A DNA stretch of 20,574 nucleotides from Rhodobiaceae bacterium UBA7804 (GTDB lineage Bacteria; Pseudomonadota; Alphaproteobacteria; Parvibaculales; Parvibaculaceae): assembly GCA_002480495.1 (NCBI GenBank), contig DLCG01000005.1:15208-35781 (forward strand), written 5' to 3'. The notes below the pieces were generated by a model. That model saw only the letters and a list, made by a program, of their open reading frames with translations, was not told where the DNA came from and did no database searches. This document shows, piece after piece, positions 1 to 6,529 of the stretch. A program made the position numbers and the translations under genes. Positions within the stretch are counted from its first letter, which is position 1, and the number at the start of each line of letters is the position of its first letter.

Positions 1-1
1 C

Positions 2-634
2 GGCACCACCGTCGTCTATGCCGACCGCTTCATCCCCAAGGACGAGCAGAAGCGCGCAGCGGAGGAAGGCGACGAGCCGCAGGCGGTGCCCTTCCTCAAG
101 CGTTTCACCGTGTTCAACGTCGCGCAGTGCGACGGCCTGCCCGAGCGGGTTCTTGGCGGGGCGGAACCGCTGCCCGAACGCGAGACCGTCCCGGAGGCCG
201 AGGCACTCATTGCCGCGACCGGCGCGGACTTTCGGATCGGCGGCGAGCGCGCCTTCTACGTGCCGAGCGCGGACTTCATACAGGTGCCGCCGCAGCCCGC
301 TTTCTTCGAGCAGATCAACTACTACCGGACCTGTTTTCACGAGCTTGGGCACTGGACGGGACACGCGTCCCGGCTCGCCCGCGACCTGTCCGGTTCGTTC
401 GGCTGCAAGAGCTACGCCCGCGAAGAACTGGTCGCCGAGATGGCGTCCGCGTTCGTGTGCGCCAGCCTCAGTATCACGCCCACCGTGCGCCACGCCGATT
501 ACATCGGGTCCTGGCTCGAGGTCTTGCGCGAGGACAATCGCGCCATCTTCCGCGCCGCGAGCCTCGCCTCCAAGGCCGCCGATTACCTGCTGGCCTTCCG
601 CGAGACGGCCGGCGCGGAGGGAGCGGCGGCATGA
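2..634 (+). CDS. ardC: ArdC-like antirestriction protein with zincin metallopeptidase domain (5' end cut by window)
   Basis: The reading frame is open from base 2, so the start and the N-terminal DNA-binding half lie outside the window. About 210 residues remain. They contain the zinc-metallopeptidase signature HELGH in the context YRTCFHELGHWTGH, and a downstream glutamate-rich segment (YAREELVAEMASAF) that fits the third zinc ligand. This arrangement is the C-terminal domain of the ArdC/DUF1738 family. ArdC proteins bind single-stranded DNA and protect incoming conjugative DNA from host restriction; that role is family knowledge. The stop overlaps the next start in an ATGA, so the two genes are probably translationally coupled. 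The family call is firm; the antirestriction activity of this copy is inferred. Confidence 0.92.
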   Translation, partial: GTTVVYADRFIPKDEQKRAAEEGDEPQAVPFLKRFTVFNVAQCDGLPERVLGGAEPLPERETVPEAEALIAATGADFRIGGERAFYVPSADFIQVPPQPAFFEQINYYRTCFHELGHWTGHASRLARDLSGSFGCKSYAREELVAEMASAFVCASLSITPTVRHADYIGSWLEVLREDNRAIFRAASLASKAADYLLAFRETAGAEGAAA

Positions 635-834
635 GCGCGCCCGCTGCCGTGCCGCTCGCCAGCGAGCCGACGCCCGAGGGCGAGCAGACCCTCGTGCCCG
701 GCGTCCGCCCGATCAGCCAGCGCGAACGCATCGAGGCGCGGATGGTCGCGCCGCTCACCCCGCGCGTCCCGCAGAAGCCGCTGAACGTCGGCCTGTTCGA
801 CGAAGACGCGCGCAACCAGCTCGACCTGTTCTGA
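631..834 (+). CDS. Small conserved-looking protein of unknown function, 67 aa
   Basis: This short ORF starts at the ATG that overlaps the ardC stop (ATGA) and ends 14 bases before the DUF2958 start. The product is proline-rich with many charged residues. It has no signal peptide, membrane segment or recognisable domain. The C-terminus ends in a hydrophobic/acidic tail (NVGLFDEDARNQLDLF) that could be a peptide docking onto a partner protein. The tight packing between two real genes and the coupled start support genuine translation. No function can be assigned; a role together with ArdC is a guess from position only. Confidence 0.65.
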   Translation: MSAPAAVPLASEPTPEGEQTLVPGVRPISQRERIEARMVAPLTPRVPQKPLNVGLFDEDARNQLDLF

Positions 835-848
835 CCCGGAGGTCCGCC

Positions 849-1271
849 ATGATCCTGATCCCCGACGACATCCGCGACCGTCTTCTCGCCAACGGTGCTA
901 CCGAGCGCGAGACCGATCACGTGCCGGTCGTGAAGCTGTTCGAGCCGACCGGCGCGGCCACATGGCTGATCACCGAGATGATGCCGGACGAGCCCGACAT
1001 CCTGTTCGGGCTCTGTGACCTCGGCTTCGGCTGCCCCGAGCTTGGCTATGTGAGCCTCGCCGAGCTTGAGAGCGTCAAGGGACCGCTCGGTCTCGGCATC
1101 GAGCGCGACCTCCATTTCGAACCCCGCTTCCCGCTCTCGGTATTTGCCGAGGCGGCGCGGATCGCGGGCCGCATCACCGAGGCCGAGCGCGCACTGGCGC
1201 AGGCCGCCGCCGCGCTCCGCACCCGCAACCCCGAAATTCCACCCGATGGGGCGGGACCGACGCGCCGATAG
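849..1271 (+). CDS. DUF2958 family protein
   Basis: The 140-aa product begins MILIPDDIRDRLLANG and carries the block CDLGFGCPELGYVSLAEL, both characteristic of DUF2958. The acidic central part (MMPDEPDILFGL) and the segment ERDLHFEPRFPLSVFA also fit. The ATG at 849 is chosen because GGAGG lies at 838-842; the frame is open further upstream, but that part overlaps ardC and reads as nonsense. DUF2958 genes are found with ArdC, ParB and DUF736 in proteobacterial ICEs and plasmids; no biochemical role is known to me. The C-terminal 20 residues (PEIPPDGAGPTRR end) look unstructured. Confidence 0.88.
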   Translation: MILIPDDIRDRLLANGATERETDHVPVVKLFEPTGAATWLITEMMPDEPDILFGLCDLGFGCPELGYVSLAELESVKGPLGLGIERDLHFEPRFPLSVFAEAARIAGRITEAERALAQAAAALRTRNPEIPPDGAGPTRR

Positions 1272-1279
1272 GCGGCGCA

Positions 1280-1315
1280 CGGCCCCGCCCGTGGCTTGCG
1301 CTTCCGGTGGGGCCG
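1280..1315 (+). promoter_or_regulatory. Stem-loop just upstream of the parB ribosome binding site
   Basis: CGGCCCCGCC at 1280-1289 can pair with GGTGGGGCCG at 1306-1315, giving a 10-bp stem with one G-U pair and a 16-base loop. It ends 15 bases before the AAGGAG of parB. There is no T-run, so it is not a standard terminator. It could be a leader or attenuator structure, or an operator; see the linked finding on similar hairpins elsewhere. Confidence 0.4.
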
Positions 1316-1342
1316 CTGACCCAAGAGCCAAGGAGAGTGACC

Positions 1343-3082
1343 ATGCAACTGCAACACATCCCGATCGACAAACTGGACGTCTCCGCGTTCAACATGCGGA
1401 ACGCCAAGCGCGCGCCGGACGTCTCCGACATCCTGCCGAGCGTCCGCGCGCGCGGCATCCTGCAGCCGCTGCTGGTGCGGCCCAACGGCGAGGACGAGCG
1501 CTTCGAGATCGTCGCCGGGCGGCGGCGCTACTTCGCCGCCAAGGCGGTCGCCGAGGAAGGCGGCGGGGTCGAGCCCGTGCCCTGCGCCGTGATGGAGCCG
1601 GGCGACGACGCGGGCGCGCTCGAGGCCTCGTTGATCGAGAACGCCGCCCGGCTCGACCCCGACGAGATGAGCCAGTACGAGACCTTCGTGCGGCTCTCCA
1701 AGGAAGGGAAGTCGGTCGCGGAGATCGCCGAGACCTTCGGCATCACCGAGATCATGGTGAAGCGCCGCCTCGCCCTCGGTAACCTCTTGCCGAGGATCAG
1801 GACGGCCTACCGCAGGGGCGAGATCGACGCCGAGACGGTGCGCCATCTCACCCTGGCCTCGACGGCACAGCAGAAGGACTGGCTCGCCCTGTTCGCCGAT
1901 CCCGAGCAGTACGCGCCGCGCGGCTTCCAGTTGAAGCAGTGGCTGTTCGGCGGCCAGTCGATCCCCACCTCCGTCGCCCTGTTCCCGGTCGAGGACTATC
2001 CCGGCCAGATCGTCGCCGACCTGTTCGGCGAGGATGCCTACTTCGCCGACGCGGACCTGTTCTGGCAGAAGCAGAACGAGGCCATCGCGGCGAAGCGGGA
2101 CGAGTATCTCGAAGCCGGATGGGCCGAGGTCGTGGTGCTGGAGCCCGGCCAGTACTTCCATAGCTGGGAGCACGAGAAGACCCCGAAGAAGAAGGGCGGC
2201 AAGGTGTTCATCGCCGTCTCCCACCGGGGCGAGGTCGAACTCCACGAGGGCTGGCTCGGCCGCAAGGAGGCCCGCCGCGCGGCGCGGAAGGCCGCGTCGG
2301 CGGACGCGGACGGCGAGGCGACCGAGGTCGCACCCGCCGCGCGGCCCGAGGTCACCAAGGCGATGCAAAACTACCTCGACCTGCACCGCCAAGCCGTGGT
2401 CCGCCTCGCGCTTGTGGCCCATCCGGGCGTGGCGTTGCGGCTCATGGTGGCGCACGCCGTGGCATCCTCCGGCCACTGGCAGGTGAAGCCCGAGCCGCAG
2501 CAGGCGCGCAGCGACGCCATCGCCGAGAGCGTGGCAACCAGTTCGGCGCAGCAGGCCTTCGACGCAGAGCGGCAGGCAGTGCTGGCCTTGCTGGAACGGC
2601 CCGACTATCACCACTCCGTCACGCAGCCGGGCTACGACGCCTATCCCACGGCCGTGGTGTTCGCGAAGCTGCTGGGGCTCTCCGACGAGGACGTGCTGCG
2701 CATCGCCGCCTGCGTCATGGCCGAGACGATTGAGGCGGGCAGCGCCGTGGTCGAGGCGGTCGGCAACCACTTGGGCGTGGACGCGGGGCAGCATTGGCAG
2801 CCCGATGACGCCTTCTTCGATATGATCCGCGACAAGGCCGTACTCAACGCCATGCTTGCCGAGGTCGCGGGCAAGCGGTGTGCCGACTCCAACATCGCGG
2901 AGAAGGCCAAGACGCAGAAGAAGATCGTCCGTGACTGCCTCGACGGGGCGAACGGCCGTGCCAAGGTCGAGGGCTGGCTGCCCGGCTGGCTGGCCTTCCC
3001 GGTGCGGACCTGCACCGAGAACGGCACGCTCGCCACCGTCGACGAATGGGCGCGGGTGCGGTCCCTGTTCGATGGCGCGTGA
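1343..3082 (+). CDS. parB: ParB/RepB/Spo0J-family protein, long form (579 aa)
   Basis: The N-terminal 150 residues carry the ParB core: IPIDKLDVSAFNMR at the start, the GRRRYFAA box at residues 59-66, the ENAARLD box at 99-105, and a helix-turn-helix at about 124-143 (SVAEIAETFGITEIMVKRRL). These define a DNA-binding, CTPase-type ParB fold. The remaining 430 residues are much longer than in chromosomal ParB (about 300 aa) and match the long ParB-like proteins of ICEs. A Lys-rich stretch (EKTPKKKGGK) falls near residue 280. ATG 1343 is preferred over GTG 1307 because AAGGAG lies just upstream at 1330-1335. No ParA is in the window, so a classical partition role is not shown; regulation or maintenance of the excised circle is also possible. 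The gene is closed by a strong terminator. Confidence 0.9.
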   Translation: MQLQHIPIDKLDVSAFNMRNAKRAPDVSDILPSVRARGILQPLLVRPNGEDERFEIVAGRRRYFAAKAVAEEGGGVEPVPCAVMEPGDDAGALEASLIENAARLDPDEMSQYETFVRLSKEGKSVAEIAETFGITEIMVKRRLALGNLLPRIRTAYRRGEIDAETVRHLTLASTAQQKDWLALFADPEQYAPRGFQLKQWLFGGQSIPTSVALFPVEDYPGQIVADLFGEDAYFADADLFWQKQNEAIAAKRDEYLEAGWAEVVVLEPGQYFHSWEHEKTPKKKGGKVFIAVSHRGEVELHEGWLGRKEARRAARKAASADADGEATEVAPAARPEVTKAMQNYLDLHRQAVVRLALVAHPGVALRLMVAHAVASSGHWQVKPEPQQARSDAIAESVATSSAQQAFDAERQAVLALLERPDYHHSVTQPGYDAYPTAVVFAKLLGLSDEDVLRIAACVMAETIEAGSAVVEAVGNHLGVDAGQHWQPDDAFFDMIRDKAVLNAMLAEVAGKRCADSNIAEKAKTQKKIVRDCLDGANGRAKVEGWLPGWLAFPVRTCTENGTLATVDEWARVRSLFDGA

Positions 3083-3090
3083 TCCGTCGC

Positions 3091-3122
3091 GGGCGGCGGC
3101 CTGACGGCCGCCGCCCGCTTTT
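3091..3122 (+). terminator. Rho-independent terminator after parB
   Basis: GGGCGGCGGCC (3091-3101) pairs perfectly with GGCCGCCGCCC (3106-3116) around a TGAC loop, an 11-bp nearly pure GC stem followed by GCTTTT. It starts 8 bases after the parB stop and ends the maintenance operon. Confidence 0.85.
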
Positions 3123-3279
3123 CGGCCGACTCGTGGTTGGCTGGCCGAGAGCGCAAGTTGTTGGCACCGGTTGATTCGCGTCTGGTGACGGCCGATCCTC
3201 CGGCGCGAAATGGTGAGCGAAGGCGACGACTCCGATCATGCGATCACGGACATCCGGCCGGGTGTCGCGGCGATGACTT

Positions 3280-3453
3280 ATGATCCTGACGGGCGGACGC
3301 TTCTTCACCGGCGGCGTCCAGCGCCGGTCGGACGAGGCCACCGAGTGGGGCTGGTTCGCGCCCGACGCACTGCCGGAGCCGCTGTTGCCTTATGCGCGAG
3401 TCTGGCTTGTCGATGCTGCGTCCGACACCGGTTCCGGCCCCGTGATCCGCTGA
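3280..3453 (+). pseudogene. C-terminal remnant of a Nudix-hydrolase-like gene
   Basis: The frame reads MILTGGRFFTGG, then EATEWGWFAPDALPEP, LLPYARVWLVDA and a stop. The motif of a charged/EATE patch, a WF-(A/P)-P-(D/E)-ALP(E) block and a following helix is the usual tail of Nudix (MutT-like) hydrolases. The catalytic Nudix box (GX5EX7REUXEEXGU) is absent, and the frame is blocked by TGA at 3274-3276, so only the last third survives. No ribosome binding site is visible before the ATG at 3280. Most likely it is debris brought in with the neighbouring cation exporter. The family call rests on a short stretch and is moderate. Confidence 0.45.
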
Positions 3454-3522
3454 TGGTTTTTGCCGACGCAATCGGACGTTGGCAAAGCCACGATGCGCCG
3501 CCTGCCGATCGTCGGCACGCCC

Positions 3523-4497
3523 TCAGGCCGCGACGGTTTCCTGGCACCGATGGACCTCGATGGTCAAATGCACGATGCCGAGTTCGTTGGGCAGCAGCGC
3601 CCGGTAGTGCTCCGGCTCCCGTGGCTCATGCGTGACGATGCTGAGCGCGGCGGCATAGATTCCCGGTCCGACCGACCAGATATGCAGGTCGGCGAGTCGG
3701 TTGTCGGCGTCGCCCTCGATGGCCTGGCGCACGTTTCGGCGAACAGGCTCTTCGGCTCGGTGGTCGAGCAGCACGCCGCTGGTATCGCGCAGCAGATGCC
3801 AGGCCCACCGTGCGACGAGCACGGCGCCGACCAGTCCCATGAAGGGATCGAGCCAGACGGCGCCGAAGTATTTCCCAGCCAGCAGGGCGACGATGGCCAG
3901 GACGGACGTCAGGGCGTCCGCGAGCACATGAAGATAGGCCGAGCGCAGGTTGTGGTCGTGCCGGTGATGATGGTGATGCGTGTGCTGATGCTTATGTCCA
4001 TGGTGATGGTGGCTGTTATCGGCACGGGGAGCGCCTGACTCGCGGCCCGTCAGCAGCATGGCGCTGACGCCATTAACGAGGAGCCCGATCACCGCCACGG
4101 CCAGTGCCCAATCGAAAACTATCGGGACCGGATTCAGGAACCGCGCGCCGCTCTCCCAGGCCATGATCACTGCGAAGCCGGCAAGGATGATGGCGCTCGT
4201 ATACGCCCCGAGCGCGTTGACCTTGCCGGTGCCGAAGGTGAATCGGGCGTCGCCGGCGTGCCGCCGCGCGTACCCATAGGTGAAGACGCTCAGCCCGAGC
4301 GCCACCGCGTGGGAGCCCATGTGCATGCCGTCGGCGAGCAGTGCCATCGAGCCGAAGGCCCACCCCGCGACGATCTCGGCAACCATCGTCACGATGGTCA
4401 GGACTGTGACGATCAGTGTGGGACGCTCGCCTTTGCGCCGCCGATCCTGTCCAAAGGTGTGATCGTGCGTCCAGGGCTCGACCGTGTCGGTATGCAT
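3523..4497 (-). CDS. dmeF: Cation diffusion facilitator (DmeF-type Co/Ni/Zn efflux), 324 aa
   Basis: An inner-membrane exporter of divalent metal ions driven by proton antiport (family knowledge). The opening MHTDTVEPWTHDHTF and the FTFGTGKVNALGAYTSAIIL block match DmeF-like members. Metal-site residues of TM2 and TM5 are visible in ADGMHMGSHA (D56, H59, H63) and LHVLADALT (H190, D194). A cytosolic loop at residues 163-182 is almost all histidine and would bind or sense metal. About six membrane segments precede a C-terminal domain (LHIWSVGPGIYAAALSIV) of the CDF cytoplasmic fold. ATG 4497 is chosen over 4527 because GGAG lies about 11 bases upstream. It faces against its neighbours and has no adjacent DmeR/CsoR-type regulator, unlike typical dmeRF pairs. 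Metal specificity cannot be read from sequence. Confidence 0.9.
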   Translation of the reverse strand: MHTDTVEPWTHDHTFGQDRRRKGERPTLIVTVLTIVTMVAEIVAGWAFGSMALLADGMHMGSHAVALGLSVFTYGYARRHAGDARFTFGTGKVNALGAYTSAIILAGFAVIMAWESGARFLNPVPIVFDWALAVAVIGLLVNGVSAMLLTGRESGAPRADNSHHHHGHKHQHTHHHHHRHDHNLRSAYLHVLADALTSVLAIVALLAGKYFGAVWLDPFMGLVGAVLVARWAWHLLRDTSGVLLDHRAEEPVRRNVRQAIEGDADNRLADLHIWSVGPGIYAAALSIVTHEPREPEHYRALLPNELGIVHLTIEVHRCQETVAA

Positions 4498-4562
4498 TCC
4501 ACTTCTCCACGGGCACGGGCCAAACACGGATACTCAAGCCGCTCCCGAAAAACTTTCGGCAT

Positions 4563-4610
4563 GGTTCTGTTGAACCAGACGGTCACCCGGGGATCAAGCT
4601 CCCGGTGACC
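4563..4610. promoter_or_regulatory. Two adjacent dyads upstream of the cation exporter
   Basis: GGTTC-TGTT-GAACC (4563-4576) is a perfect short dyad. Next to it, GGTCACC-C-GGG (4581-4591) pairs with CCC-GGTGACC (4601-4610) with one bulged C. They lie 65-115 bases upstream of the minus-strand start, where an operator or leader would be expected. Neither resembles the TACT-G-tract sites of the CsoR/RcnR family as I know them, and there is no T-run. Function is unassigned. Confidence 0.35.
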
Positions 4611-5187
4611 AACGGCCCGTCGCGCTGACGCCCGGGGGATCGCCGTGCGATAGCTGACAAACCGCGTTGGCGGCGCCGGCAAGACGGGTCTTGCACCCGG
4701 CTCGGCGCACCGAAGCTCGTTGGCTGGGCGTTTCCCGGTCCCCGTTCTGGCGGCGGGTGACGGGAGATTGCCTTCGGTCCGCCCCACCCGCTTGCCTCCG
4801 GGGCGGCTGCCCGGGCAGCCCGAATGCCGGGCCGGGTGGCGTGTTGCCTGCGTTCCTGTGCGGCTTGTATGAGCGGACGCGAGGGTTGTGCGTGGTCGAA
4901 GCGGCGCCCACGTTCGCCGTCCACGCTTGATCAAACCGGCTGCCTCGGGTCGTGATCCTCCGTCGTTGCAACCGCCCATGCGCCTGCTCCGGCTGGTGGA
5001 CCTATGGCGGTCCCCGTCGCGGCGAAACCGGCTGCGGCGACTATTTTCCCCGCCCGCCTACGCGGTGCTCCGGCGGGCTTCCTCGCGGCCGCTGCGCTCC
5101 AAAATAGCCGCCTCCACCGGTCCTCCGCTGGCGCTCCGGCCCTCCGGGTGCGCCGGTCCGGCGCCCGCCATGGACGGTCCGCCGTGA
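4611..5187. other. Gene-free, GC-rich intergenic stretch with dyads and a short repeat
   Basis: No reading frame here gives a plausible protein on either strand; the translations are Arg/Pro/Gly-rich and lack start signals. Visible structure includes a 16-bp perfect palindrome GGCTGCCCGGGCAGCC (4805-4820), an 11-bp direct repeat AAACCGGCTGC (4933-4943 and 5025-5035), and the long-range pairing described separately at 5036-5112. It lies between the cargo exporter and DUF736, so part of it may be the insertion junction and part the leader of the DUF736 transcript. Confidence 0.6.
5036..5112 (+). other. Nested long-range stem, candidate structured RNA or regulatory element
   Basis: GGCGACTATTTT (5036-5047) and AAAATAGCCGCC (5101-5112) are inverted repeats of 12 bp with one mismatch. 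Inside the 53-base loop, GCCCGCC (5052-5058) pairs perfectly with GGCGGGC (5072-5078). The AT-containing outer arms stand out in this GC-rich background, which makes chance pairing less likely. The strand is assumed from DUF736 transcription. The 13-mer CGCTGGCGCTCCG follows at 5126-5138 and recurs at 7286-7298. Confidence 0.4.
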
Positions 5188-5208
5188 GCAGGGCGATGGG
5201 CGCCCTGC
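5188..5208 (+). promoter_or_regulatory. Stem-loop directly before the DUF736 ribosome binding site
   Basis: GCAGGGCG (5188-5195) and CGCCCTGC (5201-5208) form a perfect 8-bp stem with an ATGGG loop. It ends 6 bases before the AAAGGAGGA at 5215-5223. No T-run follows, so it is more likely a leader structure or operator than a terminator. Confidence 0.5.
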
Positions 5209-5230
5209 ACGATCAAAGGAGGATCAGAAC

Positions 5231-5563
5231 ATGGCAGCCATCGGATACGTCAACCGCCAGGCGGACGGCTCCTACAAGGGCTTCATCAACACCCTCAGCA
5301 TCCGCCGCAGCGTCGTGCTCCTGCCGAACCGCGACAAGGACGCCGACAACCAGCCGGACTTCCGGGTCTTCACCGACGACCGCGAGCGGGTCGAGCTCGG
5401 CGCCGCCTGGAAGCGGGTGGGCCAGAACTCGGGCAACAGCTATGTCTCGCTGAGCCTGGCCGCCCCGGAGTTCGGGCCGCGCAAGCTCTACGCCAACCTC
5501 GGCCGCGCCGCCGGGCAGGACGATCCCGACACCTTCGCGATCATCTGGAACCCGGTCGACTGA
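5231..5563 (+). CDS. DUF736 family protein, 110 aa
   Basis: The sequence MAAIGYVNRQADGSYKGFIN, the core FRVFTDDRERVELGAAWKRV, and SGNSYVSLSLAAPEFGPRKLYANLG are the hallmarks of DUF736, at normal full length. The start is set by the very strong AAAGGAGGA 8 bases upstream. DUF736 proteins are small, soluble and found next to conjugation genes in alphaproteobacterial plasmids and Tn4371-like ICEs; their role is not known to me. The gene stands alone between a leader hairpin (5188-5208) and a perfect terminator (5577-5607), which suggests a separate, strongly translated transcript. Confidence 0.93.
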   Translation: MAAIGYVNRQADGSYKGFINTLSIRRSVVLLPNRDKDADNQPDFRVFTDDRERVELGAAWKRVGQNSGNSYVSLSLAAPEFGPRKLYANLGRAAGQDDPDTFAIIWNPVD

Positions 5564-5576
5564 CGGCCGCCGCCTT

Positions 5577-5607
5577 GGCCCCGCGCCCTGCCGGGCGCGG
5601 GGCCTTT
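5577..5607 (+). terminator. Rho-independent terminator after DUF736
   Basis: GGCCCCGCGCCC (5577-5588) pairs perfectly with GGGCGCGGGGCC (5593-5604) around TGCC, then CTTT-type T residues follow (5605-5607). The T-run is short but the 12-bp GC stem is very strong. It lies 13 bases after the stop codon. Confidence 0.8.
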
Positions 5608-5697
5608 CGCCTGTCCCGGAAAGGGAGGCGAATTCCCCGACGGCCATTTTCGCCCGTCCCGGACCGCCTCCTCGCGCGCCCATCCTCGCCGTCATCG

Positions 5698-5718
5698 GCG
5701 CGACCCCGCCGGTCGCGC
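5698..5718 (+). promoter_or_regulatory. Stem-loop before the HTH gene's ribosome binding site
   Basis: GCGCGACC (5698-5705) and GGTCGCGC (5711-5718) form a perfect 8-bp stem with a CCGCC loop. It ends 12 bases before GAGGTG at 5731-5736. Its stem and loop lengths equal those of the hairpin before DUF736, though the sequences differ. Confidence 0.45.
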
Positions 5719-5742
5719 GCTTCAAGCGACGAGGTGACGACA

Positions 5743-5973
5743 ATGAGCGATGACGAACACGAACGCGCCGCCCGCGCGAAGAAGGGCAGCCCCTTCCTCA
5801 ACACCGCCCAGGCCGCCCACTATGTTGGCCTGTCGGGCCGGACACTCGAGAAGATGCGCGTGACCGGCAGCGGGCCGAAGTACCGTAAACACGGGCGCTA
5901 CGTCCGCTACCACATCGACGACCTCGACGCGTGGTCCGACTCCCGGTCCAAGGGATCGACCTCCGATGCGTGA
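5743..5973 (+). CDS. Small HTH DNA-binding protein (excisionase/AlpA-like), 76 aa
   Basis: After a charged N-terminus, the segment FLNTAQAAHYVGLSGRTLEKMRVTGSGP (about residues 19-46) is a winged helix-turn-helix of the MerR/excisionase type. It is followed by the wing strand YRKHGRYVRYHIDDLDAWSD. This is the family used for recombination directionality factors and AlpA-like regulators. The ATG at 5743 has GAGGTG 7 bases upstream; the longer frame from 5575 covers the terminator and hairpin and is rejected. The stop overlaps the start of the peptidase gene, so it leads a three-gene coupled operon. It may control that operon or assist excision; the sequence alone does not decide. Confidence 0.85.
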   Translation: MSDDEHERAARAKKGSPFLNTAQAAHYVGLSGRTLEKMRVTGSGPKYRKHGRYVRYHIDDLDAWSDSRSKGSTSDA

Positions 5974-6529
5974 GGACCGGCTCCTGCTATCCGGCGCTCT
6001 GCGGCCGACGCGGCGCCGGCGCGGGCGTCGCCGCCCGCGCGTCCCGCTCGCCCTCGCGGGCCTCGGGCTCGCCGCCCTCGGCTTCGCAACACTCGCCGCG
6101 CCGGCGCCGCGCTTGGTCTGGAATGCCAGCGCCAGCGCCCCCGTGGGGCTCTACTGGGTCAGCCGCACGGCTCCGGCACGCGACGATCTGGTGCTCGCCA
6201 CCTTGCCGCCCGACGCCCGCAGGCTTGCGGCCGACCGTGGCTATCTGCCGGTCGGGACACCCCTGGTGAAGCGTCTCGTGGCGGTTGCGGACGACGTCGT
6301 CTGCGCCGTCGGCGATGCCGTCTTCGTCAACGGCACGTATGTCGCCACGCGTCGCAATCGCGACTCCTTCGGCCGTGCGCTGCCGCGCTGGACCGGCTGT
6401 CGCACGCTCGCCGCCGACGAACTGTTCCTGCTGATGGCCGGTGTCTCCGGCTCGTTCGACGGCCGGTACTTCGGGCCGGTACGGCGCGCCAGGGTCATCG
6501 GGAGGCTCGTGCCGCTATGGACCGGGTGA
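5966..6529 (+). CDS. traF: S26-family signal peptidase of the conjugative TraF type, 187 aa
   Basis: An Arg-rich cytosolic N-terminus is followed by one membrane anchor (PLALAGLGLAALGFATLAA, about residues 27-45). The motif NASASAPVGLYWV places the nucleophile at Ser57, and LVKRLVAV places the general base at Lys102. Both are in the spacing of TraF/LepB serine-lysine peptidases. Later blocks include DAVFVNGTYV and FGPVRRARVIGR. In RP4, TraF trims and cyclises the TrbC pilin; TrbC is present here at 16248-16574, so that is the likely substrate (inference). The gene overlaps the HTH gene by 8 bases and the transglycosylase by 13, consistent with coupled translation. Confidence 0.9.
   Translation: MREDRLLLSGALRPTRRRRGRRRPRVPLALAGLGLAALGFATLAAPAPRLVWNASASAPVGLYWVSRTAPARDDLVLATLPPDARRLAADRGYLPVGTPLVKRLVAVADDVVCAVGDAVFVNGTYVATRRNRDSFGRALPRWTGCRTLAADELFLLMAGVSGSFDGRYFGPVRRARVIGRLVPLWTG

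Noticed and set aside
1046..2794. Long minus-strand frame opposite parB (582 codons)
   Set aside because: It is a GC-rich antisense shadow of a clear ParB gene, full of His/Arg/Gly/Leu, with no recognisable domain.
3461..3517. Inverted TGCCGACG/CGTCGGCA pair considered as a terminator for the exporter
   Set aside because: The arms are separated by about 40 bases and no T-run follows on the minus strand.
3210..3635. A 141-codon plus-strand frame across the parB-dmeF gap
   Set aside because: Its translation is Arg/Ala/Pro-rich nonsense overlapping the dmeF end; the Nudix-like signal is in another frame.
4413..4979. Minus-strand frame of 188 codons upstream of the exporter, considered as a DmeR-like regulator
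   Set aside because: It lacks the Cys/His motifs and helical pattern of RcnR/CsoR proteins and overlaps the dmeF start.
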